DNA of 6,061 nt from Methylococcaceae bacterium (GCA_947505055.1 CANNLO010000297.1:1-6061); one strand, 5' to 3'; numbered from the stretch's first letter, positions 1 through 5,814 are shown. The notes: a model not told the origin generated them from the letters alone. Made by a program: numbers and translations.

Positions 1-42
1 ATAGTATTCGATGATTTAAAAATTAATGCGCTGGTAATCAGC

Positions 43-483
43 TTAACGTTGGCGCCCCACATGGGACTTCTCAATCACATTGCAAAAGCCAATCACGGAC
101 ATTGTGCAAGTCGACTCCAAGCCCAAATTACGGCTCAGGGTGCGGTTTATCACATGCAAGGGCGTGATTACCTGCCAATTTTGCCTATCCGCCCTGTACG
201 CCAATACCGGCGTTAATCCATTGGGTTCGGCTTGACGTCTCGCCTGTGTCCACCAAGTTTTGATTAAGCCTGGTGTAACTCGGCTATAACGCTTGCACTC
301 AATCGCCAGGGTTTTAAATGAATCCGCAACCTGTCCCACCTCGTCATCATGTACGATCAAATCAAAACCGCCTGACCGGGATTGCTCTAGGTTACGGATT
401 AACCGGACTCCAGACCACTCGTAGACAAGTTTACAAAACTCTCGCTCTGAACTTGCGCCTTTGGCTCTTGAATTTATTGTCAT
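43..483 (-). CDS. PD-(D/E)XK nuclease, Holliday-junction-resolvase-like
   Basis: This 146-residue protein looks like the small resolvase-type nucleases of phages and islands. The visible core is a conserved Glu in the first helix (E13, in SSERE), then GFD (D41) and IECK (E62, K64). D41, E62 and K64 form the D...ExK metal-binding and catalytic triad. A Gln in WWTQA (Q80) sits where this fold often has a helix-borne Gln. Such enzymes cut branched DNA or act as nickases; the true substrate cannot be read from the sequence. It starts 12 bp after the SSB-like gene's stop with only a weak ribosome site (CGAG), so it is probably translated from the same message. Its role could be resolving replication or recombination intermediates of the element. 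A restriction-like or nuclease-effector role is less likely given the replication neighbours. The fold call is fairly safe; the resolvase role is inference. Confidence 0.78.
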   Translation of the reverse strand: MTINSRAKGASSEREFCKLVYEWSGVRLIRNLEQSRSGGFDLIVHDDEVGQVADSFKTLAIECKRYSRVTPGLIKTWWTQARRQAEPNGLTPVLAYRADRQNWQVITPLHVINRTLSRNLGLESTCTMSVIGFCNVIEKSHVGRQR

Positions 484-495
484 TACAAAACTCGG

Positions 496-882
496 TTAAA
501 AATTCAAGTCGTCATTAAATGGGTGTGAACCATCATCATTGACAGTATGTCCAGGCACATCTGGTTTCGGTTTGCGCCGCTTTTGAATATCGTAAGGTGA
601 TAACGAATTGTTCACCGTGATATTAAAGCCATGCCTGGTTTCTCCAGTTGCTTTATCTGACCAACTTGACGGTTTTAGACTACCGATAACCGACACGGGA
701 TCACCTTTCGTTAGTCGTGAAATCTTTTCGGATGCGTCACCGAAGGCGATCCCGCTAACGACAATTGGCTGATCTTCGCCTATGCCCACTGATAGTAAAA
801 AGTTTGTGAACGGCTTACCGCTTGCCCCTATACGTGAGATAGGGTTTTGAATTAATTTACCACTACATATTGCATCTAACAT
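496..882 (-). CDS. ssb: Single-stranded-DNA-binding protein (OB-fold, SSB-like)
   Basis: The 128-residue product has the pattern of a short SSB. Residues 1-95 fit an OB fold, with alternating hydrophobic strands, a KGDPVSVIGSL segment (about 59-69) and a strand ending FNITVNN. A proline- and lysine-rich linker (KRRKPKPDVP) follows. The acidic tip ends NDDLNF, resembling the DDDIPF tail by which SSBs recruit replication and repair proteins. It is shorter than chromosomal SSB (about 170-180 residues) because the linker is short, as in phage and plasmid SSBs. It would coat single strands exposed during replication of the element. The ATG at 882 is chosen because GGAG lies 7 nt upstream; the in-frame ATG at 924 has no ribosome site. 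The gene follows the candidate origin and precedes the nuclease gene, so the two probably form a small operon. Confidence 0.82.
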   Translation of the reverse strand: MLDAICSGKLIQNPISRIGASGKPFTNFLLSVGIGEDQPIVVSGIAFGDASEKISRLTKGDPVSVIGSLKPSSWSDKATGETRHGFNITVNNSLSPYDIQKRRKPKPDVPGHTVNDDGSHPFNDDLNF

Positions 883-888
883 TTGAAT

Positions 889-898
889 TCTCCGGAGA
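889..898 (-). promoter_or_regulatory. Ribosome binding site of the SSB-like gene, inside a perfect palindrome
   Basis: On the minus strand GGAGA precedes the ATG at 882 by 7 nt and decides the start of the SSB-like gene. It lies inside the perfect 10-bp palindrome TCTCCGGAGA, so the ribosome site could pair with itself, or a dimeric repressor could bind here. The ribosome-site role is clear; any regulatory role is speculative. Confidence 0.7.
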
Positions 899-1008
899 TA
901 GTTATTAACCCTTCTATTAGCCATTGGCGTCTGTTTGTTTTTTATATGAATGATTCTAAGAAAATAATCGAAAAACTAATACGCACACTGGGAAACAGAA
1001 AAACAGAA

Positions 1009-1062
1009 AAACTAACCATACTAACAAAATTAAAAAAACTAGATAAACTAGCCAAACTAAGC
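1009..1062 (+). repeat. Six tandem 9-bp iterons, consensus AAACTARNN
   Basis: Units start every 9 bp at 1009, 1018, 1027, 1036, 1045 and 1054: AAACTAACC, ATACTAACA, AAATTAAAA, AAACTAGAT, AAACTAGCC, AAACTAAGC. The first six bases are near-constant (two units have one mismatch) while the last three vary, as expected for a bound motif rather than simple slippage. A further AAACTAA lies at 973-979, outside the phase, and one inverted AAACTAG at 1158-1164. Likely binding sites for an element-encoded initiator; the helicase's C-terminal region is one candidate. Confidence 0.72.
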
Positions 1063-1085
1063 GTTATACAAGGGTTCTAACGCTT
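1059..1085. repeat. Perfect hairpin abutting the iterons
   Basis: AAGCGTTA (1059-1066) and TAACGCTT (1078-1085) are exact inverted repeats with an 11-nt loop. The left arm overlaps the last iteron. No T-run follows on either strand, so it is not a terminator. Single-strand initiation hairpins for plasmid primases have this general form (for example ssi sites of RSF1010), so it may be a priming site for the AEP primase; that role is inference. Confidence 0.6.
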
Positions 1086-1213
1086 CCAAATCATTCAGAA
1101 ATATTCTAGAGACACCACAAACAATGGATAAATAGACTACTAATAACTTCTGTTTTCCTAGTTTCTCTAAATTTCTGTTTTTCTGTGTGCGCACTGTTTT
1201 TCGATTTTTTTGA

Positions 1214-2857
1214 TTAAAAATCACCGTCCTTATATCTTCGGTACTCATCTTCAGTCGCCTGCTTGGTTGTTATCAATGCATAAATTTTCGCATTTTTTTC
1301 GCCAACATTAACCCGCCATTTTTTTCCACAATAATCATTAAGAACTGAGGTTATTCTTGGTTTACTTCTTCCCGTGTCATCGTGAATAGCTTTGATTAAT
1401 TCTGTCTTATTTATGATTCCAGCTTTTATGGTTTCGATGATAGCTTCAATAATGACTTTGTCGCGCGTCTCATTTATCGATGCTTTGAGTGCTGCTTTTG
1501 CCTGTGCGCTGCTAGCTTCCGATTCAACCTGCACCGAGGCTAGTATCTCTTGATAAGTTAGCCCGTCTTCCACCGAGTAACTGAAGGCTAACTCGCGTGC
1601 AACTACGCCTCTGTTTTTAATGTTTACAAATAAAACTTGTTTTTTTGTATTGGTCTTAGCGATTTCATCGAGCATAAATACACAATCAGAGTCATCAACG
1701 ACATCAGAAGTCCCACTGAAGACCACTTTCCCATCTGAATCTCTGTTTTTATTCGTGTGAGCTAAACTAATCAAGGTACCTCCGTTAAGGACATACTCCC
1801 GCGCTCTATTCATGAATTCACTACCGCGCCTTTTATCCATAAGGTCAGTAAATTTCTTCAACGTGTCTAGTATGATGACGATGCCGCTGGCTGTTCCATC
1901 ATCAATCAGTTGGCGCATATAACCTTGAAGTGCCTCTGCTTCGAAGCCATTGTGACCAGGCGATAACATGTGAAATCCAGTCGTCTCAGCTAAACTAATT
2001 TTATTTACTAAGCCTTTATAATCATCATCAGCATTAATATAAAAAATATTGTCACCACTTATTCTATTGGCTTTGACGGATTCTATTAACAGCCAAAGCA
2101 CTAACAAGGTTTTTCCGGTGTTTGGCTTGGCGTAAATTACTGTCGCCTGACCTAATATGGCAATTCGATTTAATACATAGATATCTGCTAACATTTTTGC
2201 CCTCATAGCTTGAGATTGTCCGCTGAGCGAGAAGTCTCTCATCGAGAAAGGTTTCTTTGGGTTTTCTGGATCACCTTTAATTATTGTTTCGCTTTCTCCG
2301 TAATCAGGCATTGTTGAGTAATCAACATTATGAACATCCCTGAATGTATCCCTAGCCTGCACCTGTTGTGCTTGTTGCCTCATATACTCTCGTTGTACAA
2401 ATGTGTTATAAGACATCCCTTCAACTTCTAACAAATTATCACCTGCATCCTTTAGAGCTGAGTTAATATCGCTGCCGTGAACTAGCGTGCAAAATGTACT
2501 GAAAGCGTCATGCGCGCCTTTACCGGCTGTAAATAAAGGATCTGCAGAACTAAAAGAATGCACTCGCAACTCGCCGACGTCATCTAACCTTACATTAGCT
2601 GAATAGTTTCCAGTTTGACTGTTGGGATGCCTAAAAGCATCGCCGCGTTGGTCGTATCCGGCTTGTATCATCCAGTCATGCGGCGAGTATTTTGCGTTAA
2701 AAGCGTCGATTAATTTAAGTGAATCGGATGACTTAATAGTTACTTTTCGCTTTGTGGCTGCGGTCCTTGCTGCCTCGAGTGCTAAAAATTGCGATTTTAA
2801 TTCCTTACGCTTTATAGCAATTTCACTTGCCCATATTTGCAAAGGGTTAAGATTCAT
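1214..2857 (-). CDS. Replicative DNA helicase, RecA/RepA-like ATPase, with primase-partner N-terminal region
   Basis: A 547-residue ATPase. Residues about 45-140 resemble the segment joining primase and helicase in phage primase-helicase fusions: IQAGYDQRGDAFRHPNS, a strand pair ending LRVHSFSSADPLF, then HDAFSTF...HGSD. Residues about 215-440 are a RecA-type motor with Walker A AKPNTGKT (K249, T250; Ala replaces the usual first Gly), a hydrophobic Walker B strand GIVIILD (D331) and a LISLAHTNK motif (H367), as in RepA- and KaiC-like ATPases. Residues about 460-530 look like a winged helix that could bind DNA. It would unwind the element's DNA ahead of the host polymerase. The ATG at 2857 is chosen because it overlaps the primase stop (ATGA) and follows a G-rich ribosome site (GGGGTGG); the longer frame to 2920 merely overlaps primase coding. 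The gene ends beside the candidate origin. Helicase class is inferred from motifs. Confidence 0.82.
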   Translation of the reverse strand: MNLNPLQIWASEIAIKRKELKSQFLALEAARTAATKRKVTIKSSDSLKLIDAFNAKYSPHDWMIQAGYDQRGDAFRHPNSQTGNYSANVRLDDVGELRVHSFSSADPLFTAGKGAHDAFSTFCTLVHGSDINSALKDAGDNLLEVEGMSYNTFVQREYMRQQAQQVQARDTFRDVHNVDYSTMPDYGESETIIKGDPENPKKPFSMRDFSLSGQSQAMRAKMLADIYVLNRIAILGQATVIYAKPNTGKTLLVLWLLIESVKANRISGDNIFYINADDDYKGLVNKISLAETTGFHMLSPGHNGFEAEALQGYMRQLIDDGTASGIVIILDTLKKFTDLMDKRRGSEFMNRAREYVLNGGTLISLAHTNKNRDSDGKVVFSGTSDVVDDSDCVFMLDEIAKTNTKKQVLFVNIKNRGVVARELAFSYSVEDGLTYQEILASVQVESEASSAQAKAALKASINETRDKVIIEAIIETIKAGIINKTELIKAIHDDTGRSKPRITSVLNDYCGKKWRVNVGEKNAKIYALITTKQATEDEYRRYKDGDF

Positions 2858-3408
2858 ACCACCACCCCATTGCGCTTTGAAAGGTGGTAATAAAACGCGC
2901 CCCGATTGGGTAGGTAACACAATTGAGCCGCCCGTTCGGTTGCACGATCCGTTTTGATACCTAATGCTTCGAGTTTGTCATTTAGAATTTCTTGGGCGAG
3001 CATCCAGTTTATTCCGCTTAATGGCTTTTCTAGCGGGATTAACAGCCTTGCCTTTTGATTTTCAACCGTCGCACTACGGCTGTTGTACAACTCAAAATCA
3101 GCATCATCAATAATTTCTACCAGTTTTTCAGCCAAATCTGGCAAAGTCGGTGGATTGTCATCCAAGTCGGCCCAAAGCATCCAGAACTCCCCTAATTCTT
3201 CTTGAGTTTTGAAGCATCGACTTAATAGCGTTGATGGAATTATCCACTGCGCACGGGTTTTCTCAACTTGCTGCGGGTTGTTAGCTAGGTGACATATATC
3301 ACTCCAGCCAATTGTTAAATACGGCGTTAATTTTTTATTAGGCTTATTGATGTCAAGTTCGTTGCTGTGAAACTGCCCGAAACCGGAAGTCATTAAAACG
3401 TCAATCAT
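2854..3408 (-). CDS. DNA primase, archaeo-eukaryotic primase (AEP/prim-pol) domain
   Basis: The 184-residue protein is essentially one AEP catalytic domain. Motif I is WADLDD (D81, D83), the metal-binding acidic pair. Motif II is YNSRSATVENQKARLLIPL (about 108-126), matching the S-R-S-A-T...R...iPL pattern of phage prim-pols. The third metal ligand is probably D154 in GIKTD, followed by the AQLCYLPNR block of the family. It would make primers on the element's single-stranded template. The start is well supported: GGAGG lies 7 nt before the ATG. Related phage and satellite proteins usually carry primase and helicase in one chain; here the primase stops just after CYLPNR and the helicase begins in the overlapping frame. 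Transcription probably starts at the operator-like promoter near 3462. It could act as a primer-polymerase instead of a plain primase; the sequence does not separate the two. Confidence 0.8.
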   Translation of the reverse strand: MIDVLMTSGFGQFHSNELDINKPNKKLTPYLTIGWSDICHLANNPQQVEKTRAQWIIPSTLLSRCFKTQEELGEFWMLWADLDDNPPTLPDLAEKLVEIIDDADFELYNSRSATVENQKARLLIPLEKPLSGINWMLAQEILNDKLEALGIKTDRATERAAQLCYLPNRGAFYYHLSKRNGVVV

Positions 3409-3461
3409 GGCGATCCCTCCAAACCAATAAACAGCTTGGTCTAGTTGTGTTTTCTTAGATT

Positions 3462-3490
3462 TTTATAAACAATTCGTTCGCCTTGGGTAA
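3462..3490 (-). promoter_or_regulatory. Candidate promoter of the primase-helicase operon
   Basis: On the minus strand TATAAA (3462-3467) matches the -10 consensus at 5 of 6 positions. TTACCC (3485-3490), 17 bp upstream, is a weak -35 (3 of 6) lying inside one arm of a 12-bp inverted repeat. Predicted transcripts would start near 3455, giving a leader of about 45 nt before the primase ATG. The weak -35 suggests activation or repression at the overlapping repeats. Confidence 0.5.
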
Positions 3491-3541
3491 CTGCCCAAAG
3501 GAGTCGTTAAGTTATCCTATGTGTAGTTACCCAAGGTTACT
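3481..3541. repeat. Operator-like 12-bp inverted repeat with nested dyads
   Basis: CCTTGGGTAACT (3481-3492) and AGTTACCCAAGG (3525-3536) are exact inverted repeats separated by 32 bp. Each arm belongs to its own imperfect dyad: CCTTGGG...GCCCAAAGG (3481-3501) and AGTTACC-CAA-GGTTACT (3525-3541, one mismatch). A third related box, AGTTATCC, lies at 3510-3517. No T-run follows on either strand, so this is not a factor-independent terminator. The placement upstream of the primase gene and over its candidate -35 fits a regulator binding as paired dimers, possibly with looping. The binder is unknown; the 80-residue HTH protein encoded just upstream is an obvious candidate. Confidence 0.62.
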
Positions 3542-3555
3542 TTGGCAATCTTTCT

Positions 3556-3798
3556 TTATTCTCTTGGCGATCGGACCCATTTAAAGAACTTTGGATTGTT
3601 GATTATTATCTTCCTACCTATCCGCACGATTGCCCCAGATTTTGCAAGGCCATTCGAATGTTCGTTGAAAATCCAAGATCGTAATCCGCCCATCGTAAAT
3701 ACGGGGTATTTTTGGATAAATTGTTTTACAGTCGAATAATCAGAATCGTAGGGGTTTGAATCCATTTCATCTGCTTCGGCTTCGGCTTGTATGTTCAT
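3556..3798 (-). CDS. Small AlpA/excisionase-like DNA-binding protein
   Basis: An 80-residue protein with an acidic N-terminus (AEAEADEMD, from a 6-bp tandem in the DNA) and a compact C-terminal domain. The block TVKQFIQKYPVFTMGGLRSWIF...GAIVRIGRKIIINNPKFFKWV (about 23-75) has the layout of winged-helix excisionase and AlpA-type regulators: a helix-turn-helix, a strand R-I-G-R-K-I-I-I, then a final helix with paired Phe and a Trp. Such proteins bend DNA at att sites to direct excision, activate or repress int, or turn on island genes. The ATG at 3798 follows GAGG with 5-nt spacing. It sits between two repeat clusters (3878-3932 upstream, 3481-3541 downstream), either of which could be its binding site. 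Family membership is by pattern only; a plain transcription regulator role is equally possible. Confidence 0.66.
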   Translation of the reverse strand: MNIQAEAEADEMDSNPYDSDYSTVKQFIQKYPVFTMGGLRSWIFNEHSNGLAKSGAIVRIGRKIIINNPKFFKWVRSPRE

Positions 3799-3877
3799 AT
3801 CTGCCTCAAACTTAAATTTAACTAAGAATCACGGCTGTGTGTTATGGCGGCTTAAGGCAAGTAGATCAGATTAGGGT

Positions 3878-3932
3878 GTGGGTGTTCGAAGTGGGTGTTC
3901 GTAGGTGTTCGTGGGTGTTATTTATAACACCC
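3878..3932 (+). repeat. Direct-repeat array GTGGGTGTTC ending in a hairpin
   Basis: GTGGGTGTTC at 3878 and 3891, GTAGGTGTTC at 3901 and GTGGGTGTTA at 3911; the last three start exactly 10 bp apart, one helical turn. The final copy is also the left arm of an 8-bp perfect hairpin, GGGTGTTA (3913-3920) with TAACACCC (3925-3932). The hairpin begins 11 bp beyond the stop of the 224-residue gene, but on that strand it is followed by ACGAAC rather than a T-run; a TGTTTT run follows only on the plus strand. It is therefore more like a protein-binding array upstream of the AlpA/Xis-like gene than an ordinary terminator, though it may slow transcription. Confidence 0.65.
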
Positions 3933-3943
3933 TGTTTTAATGA

Positions 3944-4618
3944 TTAATTATTTCCTCTGTGCGCGTAACTTTCATGGTTTTCCATTCGCCATAGCTTATT
4001 AATTCCAATTTTCCATGCTGCATCAAAAGCCGTTATAGCTTTAAATAAATCATCTTTATATTCAAATTCACAAATTGACTTTATAGTTCCTTTTTCACCG
4101 TCCGGTATTGCCATGGGTTTAAATCCCTTGGCTTTAATTACTCCCAAAATGGCCACTTGCTGTTTATCCCGCTTAGTTAAAGGTTTTTTCTTTGGTTCTA
4201 TCTTTGCATGATCACCCATGCCAGCACCTTCGGCCACCAACTCTTTAACTATCCATAAATCAATTAGCTCCTGCCAAAAACCTTCTGGAAACCATTTTTT
4301 ATCAGCATCCACGAACTTCTTAAATTTCGTATTGTGAATTTTGATTGTCGATGGAATTAATTTTTTGTATGTTTGGGGTTCTATATGATATCCAGGTGGT
4401 GGATATTTAGGCATGCTATTGGGTATTATTTCATCTACCCAACAAGCAAAATTCCCTTCATATTCCAATTCGCCAGCACGACAAATATCAAACAGGGTTT
4501 TCTCTAGTTTATCTCGCTGGGTCGTTCTGGCTTTAGCAACTGGATATTTTATATTTACTATTTGAGTAATGGTTAAAAAATCTGGAAGTTTTATTTCGTC
4601 ACTAAATATTGGCGTCAT
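3944..4618 (-). CDS. Protein of unknown function, translationally coupled to the integrase
   Basis: I do not recognise this 224-residue soluble protein. It has no signal peptide or membrane segment. Residues 14-60 (DFLTITQIVNIKYPV...DICRAGELEYEG) look like a small helical DNA-binding or adaptor domain of the kind that opens with a helix-turn-helix and ends in a two-strand wing. The middle (about 65-130) is aromatic- and proline-rich. The lysine-rich C-terminal third (KKKPLTKRDKQQVAILG, then IPDGEKGTIKSICE, then AFDAAWKIG...LWRMENHESYA) resembles a tail I associate with hypothetical proteins of integrated elements. The integrase stop and this ATG overlap as TGATG, with a G-rich ribosome site inside the integrase end, so the two should be made together. 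An alternative GTG lies one codon upstream (4621). A role in integration, excision or regulation is suggested by context only. Confidence 0.7.
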   Translation of the reverse strand: MTPIFSDEIKLPDFLTITQIVNIKYPVAKARTTQRDKLEKTLFDICRAGELEYEGNFACWVDEIIPNSMPKYPPPGYHIEPQTYKKLIPSTIKIHNTKFKKFVDADKKWFPEGFWQELIDLWIVKELVAEGAGMGDHAKIEPKKKPLTKRDKQQVAILGVIKAKGFKPMAIPDGEKGTIKSICEFEYKDDLFKAITAFDAAWKIGINKLWRMENHESYAHRGNN

Positions 4619-5673
4619 CACATACCCCCGAAAATTTTCTCATTCATAGAAGCCACCACATTTGATACATGGCCGTCTGATAAATGGGCGTATCTTTTCA
4701 CCATCGAAAGTGTTTTATGCCCAAGCACTTCGGCTATTTCAGCCAGACTAGCTCCGTTCATGGCTAAATAAGAAGCGGTGCAATGTCTTAGGTCGTGCCA
4801 TTTAAAATCGGTTATTTCAGCGGCTTCCATTGCGTTTAAAAATGCTTTTCGTAAATCAATGGGCTTTTGTGGATTTCTCGAACTTGGGAATAATAGCTTG
4901 GTATCTAATCGCCTAACCTTGTTATGTTCTTTTAATAACTCTAGGCTTGCCCCTGCCAATGTTACGCGCCTTCTCTCTCCGTTCTTGGTTTCATGTAGGA
5001 TTAAAAAACCATCTTTTAAATTTACATCCGACCATACCAGTTCCATTTGTTCGGCTTGTCGCATACCTGTGGATAGTGCCAATACTACGCAAGGATAGAG
5101 TAGGGGGTTTGGTGATTCTTTACAGGCTTGCAATAATCTTGCTCTATCGTCATCATCCAAGAACCGAACACGGCCACGCGGTAATTCGGGGCTTGAGACC
5201 TTCTTGGCTGGGTTATCAGTTAACCAGCCCCATTTGTTGATTGCAATGGTGAAAGCATGCTGTAGGTTCTTAAGATACTTGCTTACAGTGGCCGCGCTTT
5301 GAGTCATGCCACCAAGGTGTTCGTCTATTATTTGCTGTGTGATATCTGATAACAGGTAATGCCCAATCTTACTAGACCACCAATCAAGTTTGCTTTTACG
5401 CTCGGTTTGTTCCTTGGGGCTGTATGTTTTGTCTTTATTTTTTGGTAGGTATTCAGTGCAATACCTATCTAACATTTCCTTAACTGTGTGTTTTTTTGCT
5501 TCGACTGTTTTAAACCAACGACCCTCACGAATTGCGCTCTCGGTATCTTGTACCCATTTTTTTGCATCAGTAATGCGCTTAAAGGTTGCAGTATCTTTTT
5601 CTTTTAAGAGTCTAACTTGTGCTGTGTAATAGGACTTTCCGTTCGCGTCTAGTCTTTTAGTGATAGTAGCCAT
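4618..5673 (-). CDS. int: Tyrosine recombinase (site-specific integrase)
   Basis: A 351-residue integrase of usual phage/island length. The N-terminal part has an arm-binding-like segment (about 1-55, ANGKSYYTAQVRL) and a SAM-like core-binding domain (about 62-160, ending WGWLTDNPAKKV). The catalytic domain shows the full set: R205 in STGMR, K230 in the beta hairpin ETKNGE, H293 and R296 in HDLRH, H319 in LGHK and the nucleophile Y328 in KRYAHLS. It should catalyse recombination between attP and the tRNA-Lys site at the right edge. The ATG at 5673 follows AGGA with 6-nt spacing. Its coding end overlaps the next gene by TGATG. The probable promoter lies about 130 bp upstream beside an 11-bp tandem repeat, allowing autoregulation. 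No residue is missing, so it is likely active. Confidence 0.95.
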   Translation of the reverse strand: MATITKRLDANGKSYYTAQVRLLKEKDTATFKRITDAKKWVQDTESAIREGRWFKTVEAKKHTVKEMLDRYCTEYLPKNKDKTYSPKEQTERKSKLDWWSSKIGHYLLSDITQQIIDEHLGGMTQSAATVSKYLKNLQHAFTIAINKWGWLTDNPAKKVSSPELPRGRVRFLDDDDRARLLQACKESPNPLLYPCVVLALSTGMRQAEQMELVWSDVNLKDGFLILHETKNGERRRVTLAGASLELLKEHNKVRRLDTKLLFPSSRNPQKPIDLRKAFLNAMEAAEITDFKWHDLRHCTASYLAMNGASLAEIAEVLGHKTLSMVKRYAHLSDGHVSNVVASMNEKIFGGM

Positions 5674-5754
5674 AATTGTTCCTGTAGGGTAACAATCGGC
5701 TTTCTGATATGATGCATTTAGCCATTGCTTAACCCAGAATTAAGTTAGTGGTAA

Positions 5755-5787
5755 GGCTTTGTTGGTGCTGATTACACCCTCAAGGCC
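5755..5787 (-). promoter_or_regulatory. Imperfect hairpin in the int leader
   Basis: In the predicted int leader the minus strand can fold GGCCTTGAGGGTG against CACCAACAAAGCC around the loop TAATCAG, with 10 of 13 positions paired. No T-run follows. It may be a binding site or a leader structure affecting int expression; chance cannot be excluded. Confidence 0.3.
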
Positions 5788-5806
5788 GCTTTATTTCTAG
5801 GTTTAT

Positions 5807-5812
5807 ATTATA
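5807..5812 (-). promoter_or_regulatory. Candidate -10 element of the int promoter
   Basis: A perfect TATAAT on the minus strand lies about 134 bp upstream of the int ATG. No good -35 exists at 17 bp; the best is TTGCAA (5832-5837, 4 of 6) at a long 19-bp spacing. The -35 region falls within the 11-bp tandem repeat, so a protein on the repeat would affect this promoter. Confidence 0.5.
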
Positions 5813-5814
5813 CT

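Larger units (their letters stand above)
961..1206. other. Candidate replication origin (iterons, hairpin, flanking inverted repeats)
   Basis: This is the core of a 331-bp gene-free stretch (883-1213) between the helicase and SSB-like genes. It is A-rich on the plus strand and holds, in order: two 8-bp copies of AAACAGAA (993-1008); six tandem 9-bp units (1009-1062); a hairpin with a perfect 8-bp stem (1059-1085); two degenerate DnaA-box-like sequences (TTATACAAG 1064-1072 plus; TTATCCATT 1123-1131 minus, each 7 of 9 to TTATNCACA); and an inverted copy of the left flank. The inverted matches are 966-976 with 1196-1206 (11 bp), 982-988 with 1185-1191 (7 bp) and 996-1009 with 1172-1185 (14 bp). 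Iterons beside an A/T-rich tract, next to primase, helicase and SSB genes, is the classic arrangement of a plasmid or satellite origin. Origin function is inference. A TATAAA at 941-946 (minus) might be a -10 for the SSB gene, but no good -35 is seen. Confidence 0.62.

Noticed and set aside
883..924. Longer N-terminus for the SSB-like protein starting at 924
   Set aside because: No ribosome site there, whereas GGAG lies at ideal spacing before the ATG at 882, and the added residues do not fit an SSB start.
883..1080. Plus-strand frame with a Lys-Leu-x tripeptide repeat
   Set aside because: The repeat simply translates the 9-bp iterons; neither the TTG at 883 nor the ATG at 946 has a ribosome site, and the frame overlaps the candidate origin.
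1057..1248. Minus-strand 63-residue frame overlapping the helicase 3' end
   Set aside because: No ribosome site before its ATG, Lys/Asn-rich low-complexity product, and it reads through the inverted A-rich repeats.
2858..2920. Longer N-terminus for the helicase starting at 2920
   Set aside because: The extra residues are the out-of-frame reading of the primase CYLPNR region; the ATG at 2857 with ATGA overlap and a G-rich ribosome site is better.
3240..3248. DnaA box TTATCCACT (8 of 9 to consensus)
   Set aside because: It lies inside the conserved coding part of the primase gene and stands alone, so it is likely codon-driven.
3913..3932. Factor-independent terminator for the int operon
   Set aside because: The hairpin is perfect but on the transcribed strand it is followed by ACGAAC, not a T-run.
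3878..3932. CRISPR array
   Set aside because: Units are 10 bp with essentially no spacers and only four copies; no cas gene is present.
4778..5629. Plus-strand frames opposite the integrase
   Set aside because: They are antisense shadows of a well-supported integrase and show no ribosome sites or recognisable domains.
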